64,000 nucleotides of DNA, from NCBI RefSeq assembly GCF_000315625.1, contig NW_005434648.1, positions 658,926-722,925 on the forward strand, written 5' to 3'. The notes beneath the pieces are model-generated. The model ran no database searches. It saw only the letters and a program-made list of their open reading frames with translations, and had not been told where the DNA came from. Of this stretch, positions 1-9,415 are shown piece by piece. Made by a program: the position numbers and the translations under genes. Positions within the stretch are counted from its first letter, which is position 1, and each line of letters begins with the position of its first letter. This DNA is from Guillardia theta CCMP2712. Taxonomy: Eukaryota; Cryptophyceae; Pyrenomonadales; Geminigeraceae.

Positions 1-56
1 TATTATGATCTTTCCTCTCCTCTCCTCTCCATCTCCATCTCCTCTCCTCTCCTCTC

Positions 57-87
<31 letters not shown>

Positions 88-190
88 CGTCTCTCTGTCT
101 CTCTCTCTCTTCTCGTTACTCGTGTCCTTCTTGTTCCTCCCCTCCCTTCCCCCCTCCTTTCCTCCTCTCTTCTTCTGCTCTGCTCTCTCT
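1..190. repeat. Pyrimidine-rich CT microsatellite
   Basis: The stretch is almost pure C and T on the plus strand, with a core of alternating CT between about 57 and 110 and CTCTC-type units on either side. Reading frames through it encode only Ser/Leu/Pro or Arg/Glu tracts, so I treat it as simple-sequence DNA and not as a gene. Confidence 0.9.
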
Positions 191-1309
191 TCCTCATTTC
201 GCTTCAGACGTTCATGATCCACTTACTCTGTCGAGATCGCTGTCTTCCCTCCACAGATGAGGTCAGATGGGTAGCTGAAACAAAGGCGATGAGCGCAGCA
301 ACCAGATTGAAATACAGGACAGACAAACAAGAGAATCCGAAAAAACACAGAGATAAGACACAGCGAGAAAATACAGTAATAAGACAAAGAGCGTGAAAAC
401 AATAAGACAGAGGATAGAAACTGAGCAAGAGGATAGAAACTGAGCAAGGGAGATGAGACCATGATGGAATGGTACAGGAGGAGAGGTTATAGAAAGAATA
501 TTCATCTCATCCTCACATCATCATAAACATCCTCACATCCACACCCTTCTAATGAGCAGCAGCAGCAGCAGCATCAGCATCTTCAGCAGCAGAAACAACA
601 ACTACCGGATATCCCATTTCTCATCACAGATGCTTGCAAGGATCGATGTACTGTAATCTTGCCCCCACTCGAGGCACCTTCCTTTCTGCACAGCATTCTT
701 GTCAACGCATCTCCTCTCCCTTCCTCCCAGCCCGCTGCATCCTGCCACTCTTCCTGCCCCTCCTCTTTCCTCTCCTCCTGCCCATGCTCGAGCTCGAGCT
801 CGACCTCCTGCCCTTGCCCTTGCCCCTACTCGTGCTCCTGCTCGGGCGCTACCGGGATCAAGTGTTCGACTTGGCGCATGAAGCGCATGATTGCATATCG
901 AGGAAGCACAAGGAGGTTGAGTGGACCTCCGAGCTTCACTTCCTCGCTGCGCTCCTCCCGCTCGTTGCCCCAGGTTGAGTTCTCTCCTGCCGTCTTGTCA
1001 ACTGAAAAGAGAGATGGTGAATGTGATGATGACGACGATGATGATGGTAATGATGATGGCGGTGATAATGATGATGCAATGTATTACCTATTGGAAGTAA
1101 CCTTGCTCGGAAGAGGGCACGATGGAGTCGCAAGTACACCTTGGAGGTACAATGAGGATTTGAACAAGAATGTCAAGAGAAATCAAGCACAATCGTATCG
1201 CTTTACACTCTGAAGACTGTTGATGTCATGGGTACACATTCATCATCTCTTTCGTCAGCTTTGTCATCATCATTTTCATCATCATTTAAGTTCAAAAACT
1301 AATCCTTAT

Positions 1310-2110
1310 CATCATATGTCGCAGTCATCATCATCGTCATCGTCATCATCGTCATCAACATCATCATTTTCATCATCATCATCGTCATCGTGAACATCAT
1401 CAGCAAGTAGCATGAAACTAATTTTCACATCATCGCTTCGCAGTTTCACCTCTTGCAACAGATTCTTAGTGTTTGCTCTTGGCACTAGAGGACTTCCGTC
1501 CAGCACAGTAGACAGTTTCCCAGGAAGCGCCGCCATGATCTCAGTCATGTCTTCCTTCCTCAGTCCCAACGCTTTCTCCAGCTCTCCTCTTGCAGAGCTT
1601 TCACGTTGTTCGTTCTTGCACGTCTTGGTGGACAAGTCGTCGATGATAGCCCTGAGCTCTTCAGCTTCTCCTTCTATGTCTCTCAGTCGCTGAAGCAGCT
1701 CGTCGTATTTCTCTTGGGACGCTCCAGCCGCCGCTGGTTCCTCCTTGTGAGATTTCTGACATGTTTTCAGTGCATTCGGACGAGAAGCTCTCTGCTCACC
1801 CGATCGTTGTTGCTCCTCACCACCCTCACGAGGTTGACCGCCTTTGACAATCGAACTCGTGAGCGAACATGAAAGATGAAAACAACCGACTCACTTGCTG
1901 TGGTGAAGTCACACCGTTGGGCAGCGCGGGACAGAGAGTGATGTTGTATACACCTTGAAAGGTTCAGTCGACACAGCAGATTCCTCACATGTTCTCAGAC
2001 CAACACTCAATGCAAACAGCTGCACTCGGACGATGCGAGAGTCGGGATGGGAACAAACAGTTTGACGGAACTTGCCGTTGACAAACACCAGGAGGCAAGT
2101 TGAAAGGAGA
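1310..2110 (-). CDS. Possible coding exons of an unrecognised gene with an acidic tail
   Basis: I do not recognise this gene. Two minus-strand stretches look coding. One (about 2110-1930) reads like a beta-rich segment beginning LLVFVNGKFRQTV. The other (about 1850-1380) encodes a charged, probably coiled-coil segment including QEKYDELLQRLRDIEGEAEE and ending in MLLADDVH before an Asp run made by an (ATC)n microsatellite at 1315-1392. A GT-AG intron of plausible length can be drawn between them near 1925-1850. The exons may be the 3' part of the methyltransferase gene that lies upstream on the same strand, or a separate gene. No start codon can be defended. Confidence 0.35.
1315..1392. repeat. 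(ATC)n trinucleotide microsatellite
   Basis: Imperfect ATC/ATCGTC repeats. On the minus strand they encode a poly-Asp tail. A related GAT/GAC repeat lies at 1024-1080. These repeats create spurious acidic frames. Confidence 0.85.
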
Positions 2111-2599
2111 TGCTCGCCCTCTCCAGGAGAGCTGAGAAATCGACATCAAACCCTCACATAGAGCCGATAGCCCAGCTCTACCTGCAGTCGGTCATATCGA
2201 CTTCAGCTGTAAAATCCACTGTTTCATCTGCATCAACAACCTCCTCGACATGCTCGTCGTCCTACATAATCAAGTCTCAACTCAACTCAACCATCCACAG
2301 GAGGTTTGCCTCCTTTGGTCTCATGACATGAAAGGTGCTTACAAGAAGTGCAGGAGCCTGTTTACAGAGAGTTTCCTTGGACCAAGTAAAGGAAGCAACA
2401 GAATCATTCACAGGAAATAATCGCCCCTGCATGAGCTCAATTTACTTCCCAGACAAGGCAAAGCAAAAACATCACCTCTTGATGCAACAGCTGGCTCAAT
2501 TCAAATCCATTCACTTGGCTCATACTCATCTTGAACAGCCCAAAATCTTGCAGAAATGCAAATCGATCGAACACCATCAATGTCTCCTTGAACCAAAAA

Positions 2600-3425
2600 G
2601 CCTCAGAATTTTTCACCTGCACTCTCTTCAGACGGCAACAACAAGTATAACACAAACTTGACCACTTCTCTGACCCACTTGGTGTCTTCTTCGTGGAAGC
2701 GGAACCCATTCACAAACAGCTTGCGGATGACCTGGAGGTAAAAGCTGAGCAGCAATATCGTCTCCTCCTCTCTTCTCATCACGTATGAGTTCTCTCTGCA
2801 GTTCAGGTGCCCGTGCCCTCGCCCTGGTGCACACGCACTTGGAAGGGCCCAGCTTATCACCAGCCGCTGAGAGCGAGTGAGGAGGAGACAGCGACAGGCA
2901 TCGCGTTACAGAGCGGCAGAACTTGATGATGTTGTCGAGGTAGACATCCTCGTCTTCCTACTCGCATGTCTCTGTCAGAGATCGCAAGACTCGAAGCGGC
3001 AGGCACACCGGAGAAAGGTGTTCAGCTACCTCGAGCGACATCACGTTGCCAAGGGGAAGTTCCAAGGACAAGGGCTCCGACAGATCTCCCTACATCCTAA
3101 GTCTCAGGACGTAGACAAGGGAGCCGCTCGCATGCCTTCATGATCGGCTTGTAGTAGGCGATATCTTGAATCCCGTCGGTCCCCTCGATCCCGTACACTT
3201 GATACCTTGAACATGTCACACCAACAGCCTTGCGGGTCTCAGGGCTCTTCTTCACCCAAGTTCCGAGAGTTTGGAGATGTAGAATCCTTTCCCGCAACCA
3301 AAGTCGATCACTGGCAGTTCTTCGATGGACTTGCTTGTCAGTCCCAGCGCAAAGACGCAAAACAGAACCTTTCTGGAGCATTCTCGGCAGCGCTTGCGCT
3401 AGTTCGGACGAATGAAAGTGCATGA
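2600..3425 (-). CDS. SAM-dependent methyltransferase (class I), fragmentary exon model
   Basis: On the minus strand near 3330-3260 the sequence encodes a classic class I methyltransferase motif I, ELPVIDFGCGKGFYISKLSE. After an approximately 50-bp GT-AG intron (about 3254-3208) it continues GYQVYGIEGTDGIQDIAYYK, the second strand with an acidic SAM-ribose region. Further downstream come LSLELPLGNVMSLEVAEHL, an EDEDVYLDNIIKFC stretch and a GTGHLNCRENSYVMRR stretch (about 2810-2760), the last typical of small-molecule methyltransferases that end domain I with an Asn-Cys-rich loop. Not every exon joins cleanly: the junction after YYKPIMKA lacks a GT donor in frame, so the gene may use an unusual splice site or be damaged. 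The substrate is unknown. The identification rests on motif I and domain order. Confidence 0.55.
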
Positions 3426-3429
3426 CTTG

Positions 3430-4735
3430 TGCATCACTGAGAGGCCAGATGGTGACAGGCTTCTCGTTGTGAGGCTGATGGCCAACCGTCAGTCAACAAA
3501 CACCCAGTTGGACTAGTCGACCAGGTCCTTGTTGATGGGGAGCAGATCTGAGTTCACCATCCTGACGAGACAGAAGACAAGACATGCTCGTCCAAGCATC
3601 GAGGTCTTCTCACTCGCTTTCTGAGCGTCTCGACAGACCTCTAACGCCCTCTGCTCTTTTCACGCCTCTTTCCCATCATCCTTGATGTTTTCCCCGGCAT
3701 GGAATTTTGCGGCCCTCATCCCCTGAAGGGTGTAAAAGAATCAGTCAGAGTTCAGCGGCGCTCAGGAGGCGGATGTATGGGGACCCTGCCTTTCATGGTC
3801 TGTGTGCTCGCCGTGTCTGTTTCGGCAGTATTGAGCTCGCATGGGTTTTGCCGTCCTCGTACTGCTCTTGTCCTGATCCTTGTTCCCCTGCTTGTCGTGC
3901 ATGCCGTCGCTTGCGTGGTTGGATTGGAGATTTTCACTGCCTCCTACTTTTCCTAGTTTGCTGTTGAGGCGGATTTGTTGTTATTCCCTTTCCTCCTTCG
4001 TTTGCTCCGGTTTGCCTTTCCCATTTAAGTCATTCGTTAGTGATCGACTAGACAGAGGCCCTGCGGTAGCCTGAAGCTATCAGCCAGTTGTTGAGGTGAA
4101 GCATCCTTGCGATGAACTAGTGAGATCAAATCGAGGGAAAGCGGTTGAAAGTGGGGCAGGAGTTTGAGACGATTTACAACAAGTCAACTGAAAAGCCAGC
4201 CCCCCGGCACTCTCAAGCCCTGCCTTGACCTTCCGCAGTTCCGGGAAGGACGAGGAGGAGGACGAGGGGGATGAGGGGGACGAGGGGGACGAGAAGGACG
4301 AGAAGGCCTTCAGCGCGACGGTGAGGTATCAAATTCACAACAAATACAAAACAACGACTTTCAAACAGCACGCATGAGGTTCTGATAGACTAGTTACTGA
4401 GCAATGAAATAATCCAAGTCGAAGAGTTCCTTAGGTTTTTTGTTGAAATGCAGAAGTGTCATGCCGTTGAAGCTATTTCAGGCTCCGAGATCAAATCGAA
4501 GCTTTGAGCAGCAGTCTATTGATCACTCAAGATGAAGAAATGTGAATATCAATTCACATCTGACACTTTCATTTATCGACTCCAAGAAAGCCTAACACAA
4601 CACGAATCACATCATGTGAGAATTTGCTTCTTGATGATGTGCTTCAGTCCTTAAGATAAGATTACATGTGTACCGCTGCATACACCTATGTACATTCTGC
4701 TTCGGCAGCATCAAAGAAATTCACAGCCGTTGTAG
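3430..4735. other. Interval with no supported gene
   Basis: Short open frames exist on both strands but none shows a recognisable motif, a consistent exon chain or coding-like composition over more than about 60 codons. A GGACGAGGGGGA-type purine repeat lies at about 4247-4305. A 5' exon of the methyltransferase upstream of 3425 could be hidden here. Confidence 0.5.
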
Positions 4736-4736
4736 T

Positions 4737-4985
4737 TTACATCCCCTGGATCATTACATCCTCGCACAGTGAGCGGGATCGGGTCAAGCCGACCGTCACT
4801 TCCGTCCTCCTGCAGGCCTCCACGAGCACCTCGTCGTCGAGCATGTCGCCGATGAAGCGGTTGTAGCGCTGCTGCCGGGTGGCGAGGGGCTTGGCGTGAA
4901 CGTACTCGAAGCCGAGGGAGTCATCATCGTCGATGGGGGACTGGAGGAGGAGCTTAGGGGGAGGAACGGGGAGGGATGACTGCAT
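4737..4985 (-). CDS. Family copy A: unrecognised small acidic protein
   Basis: I do not recognise this family. It is one of four copies within 4 kb. The shared core reads KLLLQSPIDDDDSL, then FEYVHAKPLAT, then GDMLDDEVL, then an RSRSL motif. Copy A starts MQSSL and is nearly identical to copy C at 6816, but on the opposite strand and with a four-codon-scale length difference just after the start. The two copies diverge abruptly after the codons for RSRSLCED, here giving VMIQGM and a stop, so the end of the duplicated block lies there. Conservation of a reading frame across four copies suggests a real protein. The acidic DDDD patch and the Arg-Ser motif could be protein-interaction or phosphorylation sites, which is inference. 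Confidence 0.55.
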   Translation of the reverse strand: MQSSLPVPPPKLLLQSPIDDDDSLGFEYVHAKPLATRQQRYNRFIGDMLDDEVLVEACRRTEVTVGLTRSRSLCEDVMIQGM

Positions 4986-5145
4986 ACTTGGGGCTGTTTG
5001 AGAGCAAGAAGCGAGGATAGGGAGGAGAATGTCGCAGCAAGAGAGTCGCTTGTACGCGTTGGAGTGAGGAGCGGGGGAGGGGCAGGTGTATTTTTACGAG
5101 AGCCGGTTACACCGGCCCCAGCTGCTGTAAAGCTGCAATCCAACT

Positions 5146-5553
5146 TTACTGCTCCACTCGAGCCGATCTGAGGCGGACCTGTTTGGACCCGCTGAGCTCT
5201 GACTCTTGGATCAGTCTTGAAGGATCTCCTCTCATGTCAATTATACGGATCTGATCAAGAGTTGTGCCTCGTGATAGGGCGATGTATGCCTGCCCATTCT
5301 CAAAGAAAGAGTCTCCAAGATCTATCTCTAAGGCATCTAGCGTCATTCCTTGGCTCTTGTGGATAGATATAGCATATGCTATCTTGAGAGGCATGAATTC
5401 TATCCAATTTGTCATGCGCTTGTTGGTATAATCCTTTGTATAGGGAATGATGACCTTCTTTCCATTGACAAGGGTAAGTTTGACCTCCTCCTCATCGGAA
5501 ATATCATCCACTACACCCCTGCTTCCATTCACAATCCCTTCGGTTATAAGCAA
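5146..5553 (-). pseudogene. Truncated PIF1-like helicase, C-terminal fragment
   Basis: The frame encodes the C-terminal part of a PIF1-family DNA helicase: VNGSRGVVDDI near its start, then AYAISIHKSQGMTLDALEID, then QAYIALSRGTTLDQIRI. These correspond to the last conserved helicase motifs (the KSQG and ALSR signatures). The Walker A and B motifs of the N-terminal RecA domain are missing: homology begins at the first codon and the upstream neighbour, from 5554, is a duplicated piece of an unrelated gene. A full PIF1 or Helitron helicase is several-fold longer, so this is a truncated remnant, cut by the inverted duplication next to it. Whether it came from a cellular PIF1, a Helitron or a virus cannot be told from 136 residues. 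Confidence 0.8.
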
Positions 5554-5799
5554 CGTAAGACCTCAGGGACTTGTTGCGTCGCTCAGCCTCACTGACGCTC
5601 CTCGCGCCTCACAGGGCTGAAGCTGCCCAAGTACAACGTGGATGAAGAAGATCTCTCCGAGTACGGCAAGCGCCTAGGGCTCAAGGGTGGGTGGATGGCG
5701 AACACTGGCAGACAAGAAGCAAACGTCGATCCGCGAGGACCTCAACAGCATCGCCAAGAACGCTGCTCAGAATAGCGAAGCGCCAAGCTCGCAGTGAGC
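5554..5799 (+). pseudogene. Broken duplicate of the last intron and exon of the FMC1-like gene
   Basis: From the first base this copy matches the final intron (GTAAGACCTCAGG to TCACAG) and last exon of the intact FMC1-like gene at 9139-9914, inverted. It keeps GLKLPKYNVDEEDLSEYGKR. After the codons for LKGGW it lacks about 35 bp present in the intact copy (the part encoding TVGMARLVWLTR), which shifts the frame. No upstream exons are present. It is therefore a partial pseudogene created by an inverted segmental duplication whose left edge abuts the PIF1 fragment. Confidence 0.85.
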
Positions 5800-5875
5800 C
5801 TGGAGATGCTCGATGATGTGAATATCGTGTCATTACATTACAACCACAAAAACTCTTCTTCCGTATGAGAAGTAC

Positions 5876-5970
5876 GCTATGCTATGCTATGCTATGCTAT
5901 GCTATGCTATGCCATTCTATGCTATGCTATGCTATGCTATGCTATGCTATGCTATGCTATGCTATGCTAT
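5876..5970 (+). repeat. (GCTAT)n pentanucleotide array, about 19 units
   Basis: Nineteen pentamers, two of them imperfect at 5911-5920. The inverted partner array at 9023-9058 has only about seven units, so the arrays have changed length since the duplication. Confidence 0.95.
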
Positions 5971-6035
5971 GTAGCAGACGAGAAGGGGCAAGATCGATGA
6001 AAAACCGTCCGTACAATGGAGCTTCTTTTCCTCCT

Positions 6036-6437
6036 TTAGCGCGCGACGCTGGCCGACCATGCGTTTCTTCTGCATACCTCCTCATCCAGTAGCAGAGGCT
6101 TCTCCAGTAGACTCTCGACCAAAGAGCGCGAGCGCGAGAACCTCGCGCCTTGAAGCTTGCTGCAGCGCTCGATGAGGACCTCGTCGTCGAGCATGTCGCC
6201 GGTGGAGCGGTTGTGATGCTGCTGCCTGGAGGTGACGAGGGGCTTGGCGTGGACGTACTCGAAGTCAAGGGAGTCATCATCGTCGATAGGGGACTGGAGG
6301 AGGAGCTTGGGGGTCGAGGAAGAGATCGAGGAAGGAGGAGTAGAGAGAGGAAAGGGAGATGAAAGTATGGAGATCATGGAAAGAGCTGAGGTGGATGGTC
6401 GGTAGGGAACTGGCAGAGACTTAGGCAGGGATAGCAA
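6036..6437 (-). CDS. Family copy B: unrecognised small acidic protein
   Basis: Second copy of the family. It has a Ser/Pro-rich leader ending in SSISSSTP, the KLLLQSPIDDDDSL core, EYVHAKPLVTSRQQHHNR, GDMLDDEVLIERC and an extended C-terminus with RSRSLVESLLEKPLLLDEE. It is almost identical to copy D (8576-8908, opposite strand) up to the codons for NAWSAS, where the two diverge. The D-type copies differ from the A/C type in the middle and have a longer tail, so the locus carries two subfamilies. The start could be 6437 or the internal Met of MISILSS, which aligns with the Met of copy D. Function unknown. Confidence 0.5.
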   Translation of the reverse strand: MLSLPKSLPVPYRPSTSALSMISILSSPFPLSTPPSSISSSTPKLLLQSPIDDDDSLDFEYVHAKPLVTSRQQHHNRSTGDMLDDEVLIERCSKLQGARFSRSRSLVESLLEKPLLLDEEVCRRNAWSASVAR

Positions 6438-6465
6438 CGAGAGGTCCGAGGGTTCGGGAGGCGGA

Positions 6466-6570
6466 TATGTATCCCGACCCTACCCCTACCCCCTTTTAAA
6501 CCCATTAGCTACCCCACCTGTAGGTGTAACCAATCAAGGTTCCGCCCTTTACACCTGCTACCCCAGTACC
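6466..6570. promoter_or_regulatory. CTACCCC cluster between divergent family copies
   Basis: The 378-bp gap between the starts of copy B (minus) and copy C (plus) contains CCCTACCCCTACCCCC, GCTACCCC twice and AGTACCC. The same motif recurs in other 5' gaps of this window. A role as a promoter element is inference from position. Confidence 0.45.
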
Positions 6571-6815
6571 CGTGATGATGTCAGCGGGCGCTGGGGGAAC
6601 AATGGAAGGTACAGTCATCATCGCCGCTGACTGTCACGAGTACAACCTTTGTCTTACGGATATGCTAATGACTAAATATCTCAGTCAGCTTCCGTCTGGT
6701 TCGTGCAGTGATCGGGAACGGATAGAGATATCTCTTTACTCCGCAACGTATCTCCCTCCGCTCGTGTGCTACTTCTCCGCCTCACTGCTCCCTTGATTCA
6801 GCTTCCATCGTCACC

Positions 6816-7103
6816 ATGCAGTCATCCCTTCTTGATCCCCTCTCGCCCACTGCTATGAACCCCAAGCTCCTCCTCCAGTCCCCTATCGACGATGATGACT
6901 CCCTCGGCTTCGAGTACGTCCACGCCAAGCCCCTCGCCACCCGGCAGCAGCGCTACAACCGCTTCATCGGCGACATGCTCGACGACGAGGTGCTCGTGGA
7001 GGCCTGCAGGAGGACGGAAGTGACGGTCGGCTTGACCCGATCCCGCTCACTGTGCGAGGATGCGAAGATCTCACTTTTCTGGAGCATGATCGTTGCATCA
7101 TGA
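6816..7103 (+). CDS. Family copy C: unrecognised small acidic protein
   Basis: Third copy. It starts MQSSLLDPLSPTAMN and continues with the family core KLLLQSPIDDDDSLGFEYVH, AKPLATRQQRYNRFIGDML and DDEVLVEACRRTEVTVGLTR. It is the inverted partner of copy A and is identical to it in protein across the core. Identity ends after RSRSLCED, where C reads AKISLFWSM and stops. It lies divergently from copy B across a CTACCCC-rich gap. Unknown function; the clean start with an ATG in a CACCATG-like context supports a real gene. Confidence 0.6.
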   Translation: MQSSLLDPLSPTAMNPKLLLQSPIDDDDSLGFEYVHAKPLATRQQRYNRFIGDMLDDEVLVEACRRTEVTVGLTRSRSLCEDAKISLFWSMIVAS

Positions 7104-8340
7104 CAGCGTAATGTTGTGCTACAGTATGGAGACTTGCGAATATGTGGCAGGATAGAGCATCTTTGAACAGAGCAGGGAGTGGCAGTTGGCTAGCAAACCT
7201 GTTGCTCTCAACATCCTGAAGATGGACACTGCCTCCCGAAGTTCTGTGTAAATGTGAAAAAGTGAAAGGGATCTGGGAACGAAGAATGAAGCAGCGCGAG
7301 AGAAAAAGAGAAGCTCTCGTCTATACTGCCAAAGCTTATCAGTCCACCTCGTTGGAGTATTGTAATTTGTTGCTGCTTAGCATGTCAAATCATTGTATAA
7401 ATCCTGCTTGAGCATGCACTTGCTGCCCAGTGAAGGGAGTACTAAATCCTGTGGACAAGAGTGACAGTGCAGAATCAGAGCCCTAGCAGAGTGACTCGCA
7501 TCAGACAAGACCTACCAAGCTAAGGGACAGCATTCAAGGCTAGGCTTAGCCTTGATCATCTACAAATTCAGGCAAAGGATCGTTTAGCCCCAAGGATATA
7601 GTGATAGTCTTTGAAATAATTTGACCCAACTAACTTGAATGTCACTGAAAGTTGAATGAAGATTCAACTTTGTCAAGACTTTGTACATGTGGTTGCCAGC
7701 CATACTCTCCCTTCATCAAAGTGCTTGGCCTTTGGTCGAGTTGGAAGTCCGTCAAGCATTGCAGTTCAACGGTTTCGAATACAGGCTGAGTGGCTCCAGT
7801 ACTGCTGTCGCCCTACTGCACTGCGGCAAGACATGTTGGATGAAGTCTGCGGGGCTGGCAGCCTAGTCACTGATTGGTGGCACGGAGCCGGCTCAGCGTG
7901 CTACGGTGTGCCGCTGCGGCCGCTGTAACCGCCCCGCGTGCTAGTGTGCCGCACCGGCACAGCCCGCTTCAAGGCAAGGCTAAGTTACTTTCACTGAGCC
8001 TGATGGCAGGCCCCGGACAGGCTGGCCCACGCGGCCCCACCGCGGCCCGGCGTCACTGACCCGGACATGTTTGAGCAATGACTCAGACGGACAAGTTATC
8101 GGAACAGTCGGACGGTCAAGTTTCGACTCACATTGGAATGTTCTCGAAATATCCGATTACTGAGACTACAAGGCTGCCTGTCACGTGATCGTGACCTTGT
8201 TCATAGTTAGGGGAACACGGACCTGCGGAATCCTAAAAGTCTCGGCGAAGGGATTTCATCGCGCTGGCTCCTAGTAACGTGACGTGTATCCTTAGGACTT
8301 TTTCAAGGAACTTTACAAGACAATCACTTGAAATGGAGTG
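7104..8340. other. Interval with no gene; GC-rich island at 7890-8060
   Basis: I see no coding exon chain. The first 780 bp are ordinary unique sequence. From about 7885 to 8060 the sequence becomes very GC-rich, with GCCGCTGCGGCCGCTG and CGCGGCCCGGCGTCACTGA. This resembles the islands at 15, 53, 54.5, 56 and 58 kb. Confidence 0.5.
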
Positions 8341-8575
8341 ATTTCATTTGCAAGCGGTCACGAGAGCGGGTCACGAGGGCAGTGGCTTCTTCACCCGCAT
8401 GATATCTAGAAGGGGATATCTACCTGACCTTGCTGGCCCGTCCTCATCCTCTCGTGCGCTCACTTCTCCTTCCACGCCTCCCTCCCCTCCCTCTCCTCCT
8501 CGCTGTTTGGTCAAATCTCCATCACTTCTTCATCCTTCCCCTTCTCCGGCTCCTCCTGATCCCATCGGCAGCATA

Positions 8576-8908
8576 ATGTACTCCCTATCTGCGATCTCCT
8601 TCCCTCCCTCTCCCTCATCGATCTCTTCCTCGACCCCCAAGCTCCTCCTCCAGTCCCCCATAGACGATGATGACTCCCTTGACTTCGAGTACGTCCACGC
8701 CAAGCCCCTCGCCACCTCCAGGCAGCAGCATCACAACCGCTCCACCGGCGACATGCTCGACGACGAGGTCCTCATCGAGCGCTGCAGCAAGCTTCAAGGC
8801 GCGAGGTTCTCGCGCTCGCGCTCTTTGGTCGAGAGTCTACTGGAGAAGCCTCTGCTACTGGATGAGGAGGTATGCAGAAGAAACGCATGGTCGGCCAGCT
8901 TCGCATGA
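8576..8908 (+). CDS. Family copy D: unrecognised small acidic protein
   Basis: Fourth copy and the inverted partner of copy B. From Met at 8576 it reads MYSLSAISF, a Ser/Pro stretch ending SSISSSTP, KLLLQSPIDDDDSLDFEYVH, GDMLDDEVLIERC and LVESLLEKPLLLDEE. The frame is open upstream to 8348, so a longer N-terminus is possible, but the Met at 8576 aligns with an internal Met of copy B. The gene is convergent with the FMC1-like gene, and this D-FMC1 junction is the block that was duplicated and inverted at 5554-6340. Function unknown. Confidence 0.55.
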   Translation: MYSLSAISFPPSPSSISSSTPKLLLQSPIDDDDSLDFEYVHAKPLATSRQQHHNRSTGDMLDDEVLIERCSKLQGARFSRSRSLVESLLEKPLLLDEEVCRRNAWSASFA

Positions 8909-9415
8909 GAGAGGTTCTTGTTGGAGGAAGAACCGGCTCAGATGAGATTGACTTGAAGCTTGAAGGGGAACATCGCCTTGTTCCAACGGTTTTTTATCGA
9001 TCTCGCCCCTTCTCGTCTGCTACATAGCATAGCATAGCATAGCATAGCATAGCATAGCGTACTTCTCATACGGAAGAGAAGAGTTTTTGTGGTTGTAATG
9101 TAATGACACGATATTCACATCATCGAGCATCTCCAGGCTCACTGCGAGCTTGGCGCATCGCTATTCTGAGCAGCGTTCTTGGCGATGCTGTTGAGGTCCT
9201 CGCGGATCGACGTTTGTTTCTTGTCTGCCAGTGTTCGTGTCAGCCACACCAGACGGGCCATCCCAACAGTCTCCATCCACCCACCCTTGAGCCCTAGGCG
9301 CTTGCCGTACTCGGAGAGATCTTCTTCATCCACATTGTACTTGGGCAGCTTCAGCCCTGTGAGACGCGAGGAGTGTCAGTGAGGCTGAGCGACGAAACAA
9401 GTCCCTGAGGTCTCA
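8630..9415 (-). repeat. Right arm of the inverted segmental duplication
   Basis: Counterpart of 5554-6340. It carries the 3' part of copy D, a short CATAG array (9023-9058), shared spacer, and the last exon and intron of the intact FMC1-like gene. Because the genes here extend beyond the arm on both sides, this is probably the source and the left arm the copy. Confidence 0.8.

Larger units (their letters stand above)
5554..6340 (+). repeat. Left arm of an inverted segmental duplication
   Basis: Contains, in order, the last intron and exon of the FMC1-like gene, about 60 bp of shared spacer (CGATGATGTGAATATCGTGT), a GCTAT microsatellite and the 3' part of family copy B. The same blocks occur inverted at about 8630-9415. 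Arm identity is very high in the coding parts and drops in a roughly 50-bp patch after the microsatellite (about 6015-6050). The two arms are separated by about 2.3 kb. Confidence 0.85.

Noticed and set aside
5-217. Ser/Leu-rich frame and its Arg/Glu-rich antisense
   Set aside because: Both arise from a CT microsatellite; no motif and no codon bias beyond the repeat.
634-1213. Open frames with Cys/Ser/Pro and Leu/Pro runs
   Set aside because: Low-complexity CCTGCCC-type sequence followed by a GAT repeat; no exon structure or motif.
5865-6092. Frame made of repeated MLCYA units
   Set aside because: Pure translation of the GCTAT microsatellite.
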